From Microlunatus phosphovorus NM-1 (lineage in GTDB: Bacteria > Actinomycetota > Actinomycetes > Propionibacteriales > Propionibacteriaceae), in contig NC_015635.1 in assembly GCF_000270245.1 (NCBI RefSeq), positions 2,542,001-2,606,000 of the forward strand: a stretch of DNA of 64,000 nucleotides. The letters run 5' to 3'. Position numbers and translations under genes: made by a program. This document shows positions 35,999-43,694 of the stretch, one piece after another (positions within the stretch are counted from its first letter, which is position 1; every line of letters begins with the position of its first letter). Under the pieces are notes generated by a model that was given only the letters and a program-made list of their open reading frames with translations, was not told the origin of the DNA and searched no databases.

Positions 35999-36700
35999 GT
36001 GACCGTACGCGCCGACGGCCGAGATGCTCGGGCCGGGCTGTCTCCTGTCGCGTCGGTGAGCCGTCGCGACGCGGTGATGAACGAGATTCGCCGAGCCATC
36101 GTGCTCGGCGCGCTCAAGCCAGGGGAGAAGCTCACCGAGAATCGGCTGTCGGCGTCGCTGAGCGTGAGCCGGCCGACGATGCGGGAAGCGCTGACCCAAC
36201 TCGCTCAGGAGGGACTCCTGGTCCAGGAGCCCTATCGCGGACTGCGGGTCGCGGATCTGGACGCCAAGGCGATCATCGACATCGCCCGCACTCGGGTGGC
36301 CCTGGACATGCTGGCGGCGGAGGCCATCCTGGCCGACACGTCCGGCCAACGGCTGGAGGCGGTTCGCGAGGCCTGGGCCGACTATGACCGGCTGCCTATT
36401 GACGCCGACCCGGTCACCGCACATGAGGCCCATATCGCCTTCCATCGGCGCATTTGGGAGGCTTCGGAGAACATCTTGCTGATCCGGCTGTGGCCGGTCA
36501 CCGAGGCCCACCTCACGATCGCCCTGGCGCGGGACCAGACGACCCGCGACGACCCACGACGCGCTCATGACGTGCATGAGCGGATCGTGGATGCGCTGTT
36601 CGGTGGCGATCTCGACGAGGTGCATGCGGCGCTGGTAGCCCACACCGTCGACAGTGCCGAAGAACTGATCGCGATGCTGGCCGAGCTCGACGAGCGCTGA
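35999..36700 (+). CDS. GntR family regulator (FadR/FCD), probable hydroxyproline regulator
   Basis: 233 residues. Winged helix ~20-85 (EIRRAIVLGALKPGEKLTEN; LSVSRPTMREALTQLAQEGL) and FCD domain ~95-225 with metal-ligand-like residues (AHEAHIAFHRRIWEAS; HDVHERIVDALFGGD). It heads the region that contains the hydroxyproline genes, and a matching operator lies both at its own start and before the FAD oxidoreductase gene. GTG 35999 has GGAGG four bases upstream; in-frame starts at 35936 or 35954 would translate through the operator. Confidence 0.82.
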   Translation: MTVRADGRDARAGLSPVASVSRRDAVMNEIRRAIVLGALKPGEKLTENRLSASLSVSRPTMREALTQLAQEGLLVQEPYRGLRVADLDAKAIIDIARTRVALDMLAAEAILADTSGQRLEAVREAWADYDRLPIDADPVTAHEAHIAFHRRIWEASENILLIRLWPVTEAHLTIALARDQTTRDDPRRAHDVHERIVDALFGGDLDEVHAALVAHTVDSAEELIAMLAELDER

Positions 36701-36705
36701 AAGCA

Positions 36706-36843
36706 CCAGAACTCGCCACTCGATTCGGCGGTTTCGTCCGGGCATTGTCGGGTGGCGAGTTTCCGCTCTTTCGCGGCACGCACGTGAAAGGACCGATTCT
36801 CGCCACTCGGCGTGAGACCTCAAATCGAGTGGCGAGTTCTGGC
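36706..36843 (+). repeat. left inverted repeat of the DUF559 unit
   Basis: 138 bp that match the reverse complement of 37940-38073 at roughly 85% with one 4-nt gap. It contains four copies of CTCGCCACTCG in alternating orientation, forming two nested palindromes. Ends 3 bp before the stop codon of the nuclease-like gene. Confidence 0.9.
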
Positions 36844-36846
36844 GGA

Positions 36847-37782
36847 TTAGGTGGATCGGCGCCACGGCTCGAACGCGTCGCACCATTCTGGACCGAACAC
36901 CGGGCTCGGACCGTTGTATCCGCGAGATACCAAAGCATCATAGATTCGCATGACGACGTCGCGCGGACGCTTCAAATGTGCTTTGGCGACCCGGACCGGC
37001 AACACGCCGAACGCGACGATGCGCTCGTACCGCCGCAGATCCTTTCCATAGGTATCGGGATCGGTGCGGTGCTGATCACCCTCATATTCCCCAGCCACCC
37101 GCCATGCTCGCAAGTAGAGGTCGACCCGTGCGATGAATCCACGCTCATCGCCGAGTTCGACATTGCACTCGGGCTCAGGCAACCCTGCCAGGACCATGAG
37201 CAGCCGGAGCCGGGTTTCACGCGGCGACTCACTCCCCTCACGAACAAGTTCGGCGGCGCGTCGGGCCCGCCGACAATCCCGCCCCTCCGCGGCGGCGAGC
37301 GCAGCCTGCACCTCGCTCAGCGTCGCCCAGCCCGCCCGGATCAGCCAGTCCCCGGCAACCACCAGACCCAGCAGGTCCAGATCACGCCGGGCTGCGACGA
37401 GTGCCGGCAACGGCAGCAGCACCGAGTGCTGGCAGGGTGGCAGCTGACTCGTCCTGCGAACTCTCACCTCAGGGCGAGTCGAGTGGTGCTTCGCAGTCGT
37501 CACATATCGGTACGGCCGCTCGGTGCCGACCTCGACACCCCACAGTCGCAGCGCGCTCACGCCGTCGACGGCGGTCACCTCCGCCGGCAGAACCCTTAAG
37601 TAGGCCGCGGCTAACGCTTGGTACGTCGGGTCACAACTGGCGGCCAGGAACAGGCCCTGCCCGATCCGGCGTACGCCAGGTCCACGCAAGACGCCCGACT
37701 CAACCCCAGTCGCGGCGGCCAGGCTGGGGCCGAAGGCGCCCATGGTCAACTCCGGGGGCAAGGGCTTGCGGCGGGCTGGCAT
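36847..37782 (-). CDS. AbiEi-like/DUF559 protein with Vsr-like nuclease domain
   Basis: 311 residues. The N-terminal ~120 residues resemble AbiEi-type winged-helix antitoxin domains (VLRGPGVRRIGQGLFL; VTAVDGVSALRLWGV). The C-terminal part, from ~190, is a DUF559/Vsr-type PD-(D/E)XK fold: candidate catalytic residues D221 (IARVDLYL), E232 and Q237/H238 (VAGEYEGDQH), and the basic helix DLRRYERIVAFG. Such proteins are abundant in actinobacteria without a proven role; phage defence, mobile-element function or DNA repair are open. ATG 37782 gives the usual N-terminus. Flanked by long inverted repeats. Confidence 0.72.
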   Translation of the reverse strand: MPARRKPLPPELTMGAFGPSLAAATGVESGVLRGPGVRRIGQGLFLAASCDPTYQALAAAYLRVLPAEVTAVDGVSALRLWGVEVGTERPYRYVTTAKHHSTRPEVRVRRTSQLPPCQHSVLLPLPALVAARRDLDLLGLVVAGDWLIRAGWATLSEVQAALAAAEGRDCRRARRAAELVREGSESPRETRLRLLMVLAGLPEPECNVELGDERGFIARVDLYLRAWRVAGEYEGDQHRTDPDTYGKDLRRYERIVAFGVLPVRVAKAHLKRPRDVVMRIYDALVSRGYNGPSPVFGPEWCDAFEPWRRST

Positions 37783-37939
37783 GTGCCTAGCCTGACCTGC
37801 TGGACCCGAGCCCACCAGTAGTTCGGCGAAACGGACAATACTCCGCGTAAAAAGACAACACACCGTCGAAACTGGCAACACCTGCGTCGTGTCGACAGGC
37901 GGATTCTGTGTGCACTCAAAGGGTCCACGTCGCGAAACA

Positions 37940-38073
37940 GCTAGAAGTCGCCACTCGATATGAGGTCTTACGCCGAGAGGCGAGAATCTGTCCTTTCACG
38001 TGCCGCGAAACAACCAGAACTCGCCACTCGACAATGCCAGGAGGAAACCGCGGGATCGAGTGGCGAGAAATGG
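37940..38073 (-). repeat. right inverted repeat of the DUF559 unit
   Basis: 134 bp complementary to 36706-36843. Contains the CTCGCCACTCG/CGAGTGGCGAG motif pairs and the shared core GTCCTTTCACGTG. Confidence 0.9.
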
Positions 38074-38116
38074 TCCTTTCGCGACCAGATCTCGCCACTG
38101 GGGCCCTGGAACTGGG

Positions 38117-39475
38117 TCAGGCGGGGAGGGGAGTGGTGCTGCGGATCAGCTTCTTGTTGATGAACTCGTCCATGCCGTAGCGGCCCATCTCGCGGCCGAA
38201 GCCAGAACGCTTGATGCCGCCAAAGGGCAATTCGACGCCGTCCAGCAGGACGCCGTTGATGAAGACCATGCCGGCCTCGATCCGATCGGCGACCCGGACC
38301 GCCTGCTCGGGGTCGGTGGTGAAGACGTACGAGCCGAGACCGAACGAGGTGTCGTTCGCCAACTCGACCGCCTCATCTTCACTGGAGACCTTGAAGACCA
38401 TCGAGATCGGCCCGAAGAACTCCTCGCGGAAGGCCGGGTTGTCGGGGCGTACGTTGGTCAGTACGCCGGGCGGGTAGTAGGCGCCGCTCCGCTCGCCGCC
38501 ACCGACCAGCGTCGCACCACCGGCGACGGCCCGCTGCACCTGAGCCTCGAGCCGCTCGGCGGCAGCCAGGGAGGAGAGCGGCGCGATGCCGTCGCCCTTG
38601 GCCAGGGTCAAAGCAGCGATCTTCTCCACGAAGCCGTCGTAGAGGTCCTCGGCCACGATGAAACGCTTGGCGGCGTTGCAGGACTGGCCGGTGTTGTCGA
38701 ACCGGGCATCGACGGCCGCCTGTACCGTGCTGTCCAGGTCGTCGGTGGACAGCAGCACGAACGGGTCGGACCCGCCGAGTTCGAGCACGACCTTCTTCAG
38801 GTGCCGTCCGGCGATCTCGGCCACGGCCGCGCCGGCCCGCTCCGAGCCGGTCAGCGAGACCCCGGCCACCCGCGGATCGCCGATGATGTCTGCCGCCTGG
38901 TCGTTGGTCGCGTACACGTTCACGTAGGCGCCCGCCGGGAAGCCGGCATCGTCGTAGATCCGCTGGATGGCGGCGGCCGACTCCGGGCACTGGGGTGCGT
39001 GCTTGAGCACGATCGTGTTGCCGATGATGAGGTTCGGGCCGGCGAAGCGCGCGACCTGATAGTAGGGAAAGTTCCAGGGCATGATGCCGAGCAGGACGCC
39101 CATCGGGCTGCGTCGGATCAGCGCGCTGCCTTCGCCGGCCAGCAGGTTGATCGGCTCGTCGGCCAGGAATGCCTCGGCATTGTCGACGTAGTAGTCGTAG
39201 ATCTGGGCGGCGAAGTCGACCTCGAAGAGCGACTCCTCGAGCGGCTTGCCCATCTCGGTGACGATGATCTCGGCCAGCTCCTGCCGACGCTCGGTGTGTA
39301 GTTCCGCCACCCGGTGCACCAGCGCGGCACGTTCGGCCACCGTGGTGCCCCGGGCCCAGGTCCGGCTGGCTTGGTAGGCGCTGGCGACGGCCTCGTCGAT
39401 CTGGGCATCGGTGGCGGTGGGATAGCTGCGGAGGACTTCTCCGGTGGCGGGGTTGGTGACGGCGTACTCGCTCAT
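38117..39475 (-). CDS. aldehyde dehydrogenase, 2-oxoglutarate-semialdehyde/succinate-semialdehyde type
   Basis: 452 residues. NAD(P)+-dependent aldehyde dehydrogenase with general base E232 (VLELGGSDPFV) and nucleophile C266 (NTGQSCNAAKR), close to succinate-semialdehyde dehydrogenases in the ending LPFGGIKRSGFGREMGRYG. In the hydroxyproline pathway the last step oxidises 2-oxoglutarate semialdehyde (2,5-dioxopentanoate) to 2-oxoglutarate, and this is the dehydrogenase nearest to the pathway genes, so that role is inferred. Succinate semialdehyde remains possible. Confidence 0.83.
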   Translation of the reverse strand: MSEYAVTNPATGEVLRSYPTATDAQIDEAVASAYQASRTWARGTTVAERAALVHRVAELHTERRQELAEIIVTEMGKPLEESLFEVDFAAQIYDYYVDNAEAFLADEPINLLAGEGSALIRRSPMGVLLGIMPWNFPYYQVARFAGPNLIIGNTIVLKHAPQCPESAAAIQRIYDDAGFPAGAYVNVYATNDQAADIIGDPRVAGVSLTGSERAGAAVAEIAGRHLKKVVLELGGSDPFVLLSTDDLDSTVQAAVDARFDNTGQSCNAAKRFIVAEDLYDGFVEKIAALTLAKGDGIAPLSSLAAAERLEAQVQRAVAGGATLVGGGERSGAYYPPGVLTNVRPDNPAFREEFFGPISMVFKVSSEDEAVELANDTSFGLGSYVFTTDPEQAVRVADRIEAGMVFINGVLLDGVELPFGGIKRSGFGREMGRYGMDEFINKKLIRSTTPLPA

Positions 39476-39538
39476 GGCTGCTTTCTGTCGGATTGGCCCC
39501 GGTTGGCTGGGGCCGCGGTGGGTGAGTTGGATGCTGAA

Positions 39539-39733
39539 CTATTCGGCGGCGGTGTGGACCGGCCGCAGTTGATCGATCTGGCGGAGCCAGGTGTCGCTGA
39601 GGGTGAACCCGCGAGGGAAGGGGTCGGAGGGGTCCATCCCCATCTGATAGATGCCGGTGACCCAGGCCTGCCCGGGGGCTACGGTCGGGATCCACCCCGG
39701 GCCGGTCAGCGGCTCGATTGCCGGACTCTTGGG
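39539..39733 (-). pseudogene. C-terminal remnant of a proline racemase family gene
   Basis: A minus-strand reading frame of ~65 codons ending at the stop at 39539-39541 encodes [18 protein letters not shown] and [11 protein letters not shown]. This matches the C-terminal end of the adjacent intact paralogue (GWVTGRAQWYLDDSDIFP). It is open only to a TGA at 39734-39736, has no start codon or N-terminal domain, and is cut off where the palindrome/52-bp repeat material begins. Confidence 0.8.
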
Positions 39734-39756
39734 ACATCAGGACATAAGGCAGGCCA

Positions 39757-39814
39757 TCGAGAAGGAGGTCTGGCACCTGATTCTTGCGGAATCGGGTGCC
39801 AGAGCTCCTTCTCG
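39757..39814. repeat. long palindrome of the GAGAAGGAGG family
   Basis: Arms TCGAGAAGGAGGTCTGGCAC.. and ..GTGCCAGAGCTCCTTCTCG pair over about 27 bp with a few mismatches around TTGC. Same family as 15318-15376 and 52752-52809. Confidence 0.8.
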
Positions 39815-39877
39815 CGCCGTTTCTCGTAGCGCAGGTGGCGAGAACGAACTCGGCTCCGACCGCTGGTGACCGTATGT

Positions 39878-39965
39878 GGCCCGCGGGCGCAAGGCGTGCC
39901 CAGCTGCTGCGGGATTCCAGGTCGTCTGTGGCCCCGCGGCACAAGATGTACGCGCCCTCCGCAGA
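39878..39965 (-). repeat. 52-bp repeat family, two units (reverse orientation)
   Basis: GGCCCGCGGGCGCAAG at 39878 and GGCCCCGCGGCACAAG at 39930, exactly 52 bp apart, the second followed by ATGTACGCG. Lies between the palindrome and the proline-racemase-family gene; with the remnant at 39539 this fills the gap 39476-39969. Confidence 0.7.
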
Positions 39966-39969
39966 CCTC

Positions 39970-41043
39970 CTAGTCGCGCTGCGGTGCCCAGATGTCGCCG
40001 ACGGTGAAGCCGGTCGGGAAGATGTCGGAGTCGTCCAGATACCACTGGGCTCGTCCGGTCACCCAGCCGCGGCCGGTGATGGTCGGCAGCACGGCAGGTT
40101 GCCCGCCGACCGTGGTCTCACCGACCAGCCGACCGGTGAACTCGCTGTCGATGATGCTGCGGTGGACGAAGTCCTCGCCGATCGCCAGCTGACCCCGCCG
40201 GTGCAGGGCCGTCATCCGAGCGCTGGTCCCGGTGCCGCACGGAGAACGATCCAAAGCCCCGGTCCAGGTCCGCGGATCGTCGGCCAGCAACGGACCGTTG
40301 CTCATCACGACCGTGTTGCGGGAGACCTCGCCAGGCACCCGATCGCCCGAGTGCAGCATCACCAGAGCGACCCCGGAGACACCAGGGTTGAGCGGATGAG
40401 CAACCGAAATCTGCTCCTGCGCTGCCAGCTTGATCAAGATGCCGGCCCGTGCGAGCTCCTTGGCCTTGAGCGGATCCAGCTCCAGACCGAGGTTGCGGAC
40501 ATCGGTCTGGGCGAAGAACTGACCGCCGAACACGATGTCCACGCCGATCGTGCCGATCTCCGACACCTCGAGCGGGTGATCGAGCGCCACGACATAGGAC
40601 GGCACATTGGCCACAGTCACACGACGGACCTTGGCCCCATCGAGATGCGCGGTGGCCCGGATGGTGCCGACTGCGGTGTCGATGACGACCTCGACGCTGC
40701 TGGCACCCGGTGGGACCGGCACCAGGCCGGTCTCCACTGCCGCCGTCACCGTACAGATCGTGTTGCTGCCGGACATCGGCGTGAAGCCGCCCTGTTCCAG
40801 CACGACGATGCCGAAGTGTGATCCTGGGTTCACCGGCGGCAGCAGCAGGACGGCGCACAGAGCGGGATAGCCGCGCGGCTCCCGCAACAGCAGCTGCCGC
40901 AGCCACTGCAGGTTCTCCACGCAATAGGCGAACCGCTCGGCCATGGTGGTGCCGAGGACGAGCTCAGCGGCGGATGTCACGATCCGGCTGGGCTCGCCCT
41001 CGGCATGGGTCTCGATCGCGTCGAGGACGATCCGATTCCCCAT
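39970..41043 (-). CDS. proline racemase family protein (Ser/Cys type)
   Basis: 357 residues. The family's two acid/base positions are S91 (FTPMSGSNTICT) and C269 (DRSPCGTGTSARM): the first cysteine of racemases is replaced by serine. Family members with Cys/Cys are racemases or epimerases; Cys/Thr are trans-3-hydroxyproline dehydratases; Ser/Cys members have been assigned epimerase or dehydratase roles. It lies 17 bp downstream of a DapA-family gene, so a step in hydroxyproline breakdown is likely. ATG 41043 is preferred to a TTG two codons upstream. Confidence 0.85.
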   Translation of the reverse strand: MGNRIVLDAIETHAEGEPSRIVTSAAELVLGTTMAERFAYCVENLQWLRQLLLREPRGYPALCAVLLLPPVNPGSHFGIVVLEQGGFTPMSGSNTICTVTAAVETGLVPVPPGASSVEVVIDTAVGTIRATAHLDGAKVRRVTVANVPSYVVALDHPLEVSEIGTIGVDIVFGGQFFAQTDVRNLGLELDPLKAKELARAGILIKLAAQEQISVAHPLNPGVSGVALVMLHSGDRVPGEVSRNTVVMSNGPLLADDPRTWTGALDRSPCGTGTSARMTALHRRGQLAIGEDFVHRSIIDSEFTGRLVGETTVGGQPAVLPTITGRGWVTGRAQWYLDDSDIFPTGFTVGDIWAPQRD

Positions 41044-41059
41044 GATCAATTCCCGATCG

Positions 41060-41959
41060 TCAGGAGGCGGTGACGCCGATGGCGTCGAGGATCTCCTTGA
41101 GCTCCGCCCGCTTCTCGTCCGACAGCGGACGGGCCGGCAGCCGGGGCGGGCCGGCCGGCGAGCCGACGAGCTCGAGGCCCGCCTTCACTCCGGCGATGTA
41201 GTTCACGCTCTCCAGGAAGTCGGCGAGCCGCCACAGCTTCGCCCACAGCTCACGACCCCCGTCGAGGTCCTTCTTCTCGGCGAGCACGTTCCACAGCTCA
41301 ACGGCCTGCTCGGGCACGATTCCGGCGGCACCCCACACGGCTGCCTCGGCGCCGCTCGCGATGCCGACGAAGGTCAGCGTGTCCCAGCCGTTGAACGCCT
41401 TGATCTTGTCGCTGTGGTTGACCAGCAGCTCGGTGAGGGAGACCGCGTCGCCGGAGGTGTCCTTCAGGTACTTGACGTTCTCGATCTCGCCCAGTTCCGC
41501 GAGCTCGGCCGCAGACAGCTTGGCACCGGTGATGCCGGGGATGTTGTAGTAGACGATCGGCAGACCGGCGGCCTCGGACACGCTGGTCAAGAAGAACTTG
41601 ACGTCCTCGAAACCGAGCGGCTCGTAGAACGGCGGCACCACCATCAAGGCATCGGCACCGACCTGCTTCGCGTGCTTAGCCAACTCGATGGTGATCTGGT
41701 TGGTAAGGCCACCGATACCGGCGATCACCGGCACCCGGCCCGCCGCGGCCTCGACATAGAGCTCGATCACGCGCTTGTGCTCGTCGAGGCTCAGCGACGC
41801 GAACTCACCGGTGCTGCCGGTGGGCACCAGCGCATGGATCCCGGCCTCGACCAGACGGTCGACCTGCGCGCGGAGGTTGTCCTCATCGATGGCGCTGCCA
41901 TCGGCGGTGAACGGGGTGACGACCGCGGCGAGGATGCCGCGGATCTCGAGGTCGGACAT
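41060..41959 (-). CDS. DapA family lyase, probable 1-pyrroline-4-hydroxy-2-carboxylate deaminase
   Basis: 299-residue TIM-barrel of the dihydrodipicolinate synthase/N-acetylneuraminate lyase family. Schiff-base K166 (VKYLKDTSGD), the Tyr of YYNIPG (138), and GSTGEFASLS are present. In hydroxyproline catabolism a member of this family deaminates 1-pyrroline-4-hydroxy-2-carboxylate to 2-oxoglutarate semialdehyde; the neighbours (racemase-family enzymes, FAD oxidoreductase, semialdehyde dehydrogenase) support that over lysine synthesis. It sits between the FAD gene (upstream) and the Ser/Cys racemase-family gene (downstream). Confidence 0.82.
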   Translation of the reverse strand: MSDLEIRGILAAVVTPFTADGSAIDEDNLRAQVDRLVEAGIHALVPTGSTGEFASLSLDEHKRVIELYVEAAAGRVPVIAGIGGLTNQITIELAKHAKQVGADALMVVPPFYEPLGFEDVKFFLTSVSEAAGLPIVYYNIPGITGAKLSAAELAELGEIENVKYLKDTSGDAVSLTELLVNHSDKIKAFNGWDTLTFVGIASGAEAAVWGAAGIVPEQAVELWNVLAEKKDLDGGRELWAKLWRLADFLESVNYIAGVKAGLELVGSPAGPPRLPARPLSDEKRAELKEILDAIGVTAS

Positions 41960-42020
41960 GAAGGGGGTGTTCCTCTCTAGTACTTCTACTTGGTTACTTG
42001 CTACTTGGCGAACTCGGTGC

Positions 42021-43265
42021 TCAGTGCTTGTCCTTGGAGAAGCGGTTGGGGCTGAAGGTGTTCAGGTCAGGGCTCAGCCGATCGCGGAGGATCAGCTCCG
42101 TCAGAGCGCTGGCCGTGCCGGGCGCCAGGGTGACGCCCATCATCCCGTGCCCGGCGGACACGTACGCGTTCTCGCAGGTGCCCAGTCGGCCGATGAAGGG
42201 TTTGCCGTCCGGGGTCATCGGCCGGCAGCCCGCTTGGGCCTGAGGTGGCTCGGTCGGCGGTTCCCAGTCCCGGAAATAGGCGGTGGGCGCGCGCAGGATC
42301 GCCGCTACCCGAACCGGGTTGATGTCCTCGTCCAGCCCGCCGAACTCCATGGTTCCCGACAGCCGGAGACGGCCGGCCAGCGGGGTGACGGCGACCTTTG
42401 CGTCGGCCAGGTTCACTGCTTGGCGAAGCCCGTACGGCGCCAGGTCGACGCAGTAGCCCTTACCGGGCCGCACCGGCAACGGATGCCCGAACAGGGCAGA
42501 GAGCTGGCCGGCCCAGGCACCGGCCGCCAGCACGAAACGGTCGCCGCTGAAGACTTGATCGCCGCCGCGCACCGTGCGTACCCGACGATCGTCGTGATCG
42601 ACGGCGTCGATCACCACCTGCTCCTCGATCTGCACCCCCATCTCGACCAGGCGCTTGTGCAGCCCGCGCATCAGCGCGCCTGGGTCGAGGTGTCGTTCGT
42701 GCGGGTGATAGATGCCGCCGTAGACCCGGTCGGCGAGCTTGGGCTCGCGGACGCGTACGTCGTCACCGATCAAGACCTGCGGCTCCAGGTCGAACTGGCG
42801 GACCAGGTCCAAGATCTCCAGGTGGTGCTCGAGATTCACCTTCTCCATGAAGGCCATCACCTGGCCGTCGGTGTGCATCTCGAAGTCGATGCCGTCGGCC
42901 TGGTAGTCATCAAAGGTCTCGATGCTGCCCTGGGCCAGCCGAAGCTGGCCCTCGAAGCCGAGCCGCTGGTCCGCGGCGTTGCAGTGCCGCCACATGCCGA
43001 GCATGAAGCGCAGGAACTCGGGTCGCAGCGACGGGCGGATGTAGAGCGGGCTGTCTCGATGCAGCATCCACTTCATCGACTTCAGCACCAGTCCGGGCCC
43101 GGGGACCGGGGCGGATTCGGCGGGGATGACCCAGCCGGCGTTGACATCCGAGGCACCCAACCCGGTGGCACGGGCGTTGACCAGGGTGACCGTCTCGCCC
43201 TCGCGGGCCAGGTGATAGGCGGTGGTGAGGCCGATCACGCCACCACCGACGATGACAGTGTGCAA
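42021..43265 (-). CDS. FAD-dependent D-amino acid (cis-4-hydroxy-D-proline) oxidoreductase
   Basis: 414 residues of the DAO/DadA fold. N-terminal Rossmann motif HTVIVGGGVIGLTTAYHLA, a middle substrate domain, and the C-terminal FAD segment CENAYVSAGHGMMGVTLAPG. It would oxidise the D-hydroxyproline made by the epimerase to 1-pyrroline-4-hydroxy-2-carboxylate. TTG start at 43265 with GGAGG five bases upstream. A FadR-type operator (43302-43319) lies 37 bp before the start. Downstream on the same strand are the deaminase and Ser/Cys racemase-family genes. Confidence 0.85.
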   Translation of the reverse strand: MHTVIVGGGVIGLTTAYHLAREGETVTLVNARATGLGASDVNAGWVIPAESAPVPGPGLVLKSMKWMLHRDSPLYIRPSLRPEFLRFMLGMWRHCNAADQRLGFEGQLRLAQGSIETFDDYQADGIDFEMHTDGQVMAFMEKVNLEHHLEILDLVRQFDLEPQVLIGDDVRVREPKLADRVYGGIYHPHERHLDPGALMRGLHKRLVEMGVQIEEQVVIDAVDHDDRRVRTVRGGDQVFSGDRFVLAAGAWAGQLSALFGHPLPVRPGKGYCVDLAPYGLRQAVNLADAKVAVTPLAGRLRLSGTMEFGGLDEDINPVRVAAILRAPTAYFRDWEPPTEPPQAQAGCRPMTPDGKPFIGRLGTCENAYVSAGHGMMGVTLAPGTASALTELILRDRLSPDLNTFSPNRFSKDKH

Positions 43266-43301
43266 AGAGACCTCCGTCTCGGGACTGGACGTCTGTAGGT
43301 T

Positions 43302-43319
43302 GTCAGACGATCAGGTGAT
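43302..43319 (+). promoter_or_regulatory. FadR-type operator before the FAD oxidoreductase gene
   Basis: GTCAGACGATCAGGTGAT, 16/18 identical to the site at 35938. TTGTCAGACGA (43300-43310) fits TNGTNNNACNA. Situated 37 bp upstream of the TTG start on the minus strand. Confidence 0.55.
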
Positions 43320-43644
43320 TTGACAAGTATTGCCGATGAGAATCCTCTGGGGGGCGGGCTGCAATCTCAGCGAGCACGCTGCGCAGCTCGACCAACGCAG
43401 GGCGGGTCTCCGAGCCCTGTCGCACAGCAGTGTAGACATCGCGATGCGGCTCGCCCGGTAGGTGGATCCAGTCCGCTCCGGGCGGTCGGGAGCGCCAGAC
43501 GAGGTCAGGAAGCAGCGCGGCGGCATGCCCGGTCTGGACCAGTTGGGCGTGAACCAGCAGATCGGCTGACTCGAAGCGGACCTGAGGCTCGAAGCCGGCT
43601 GCCCGACAGACGAGCTCGGCCGATGTGGCTGCCTTGGCCCGGTT
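43303..43644 (-). pseudogene. LysR-type regulator C-terminal fragment
   Basis: A minus-strand frame of ~113 codons, bounded by an in-frame TAG (43645-43647) and ending in TGA (43303-43305), encodes LVCRAAGFEPQVRFESADLL, then LVQTGHAAALLPDLVW and RPALVELRSVLAEIA. This is the end of a LysR substrate-binding domain. The HTH and first half of the effector domain are gone and no start is available. Its last codons overlap the operator of the FAD gene. Confidence 0.75.
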
Positions 43645-43694
43645 CTAGCTTGGTTTGAGCCTCGGTGGTCGGCCCGGGGCAGGCGAGGGCTGGC

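Larger units (their letters stand above)
36706..38073. mobile_element. putative single-gene mobile unit with ~137-bp inverted repeats
   Basis: About 1.37 kb: inverted repeat, one gene (36847-37782, minus strand), a 157-bp leader, inverted repeat. It has the layout of a small transposon but the gene is not a transposase; it belongs to the AbiEi/DUF559 group. No clear target-site duplication was found by eye. Part of the repeat (GGTCCTTTCGCGACCAGATC and TCGCCACTG) recurs just outside at 38072-38099. Confidence 0.55.

Noticed and set aside
36706-38073. Classical insertion sequence
   Set aside because: No transposase (DDE or HUH) motif in the enclosed gene and no clear target duplication; described instead as a putative single-gene unit.
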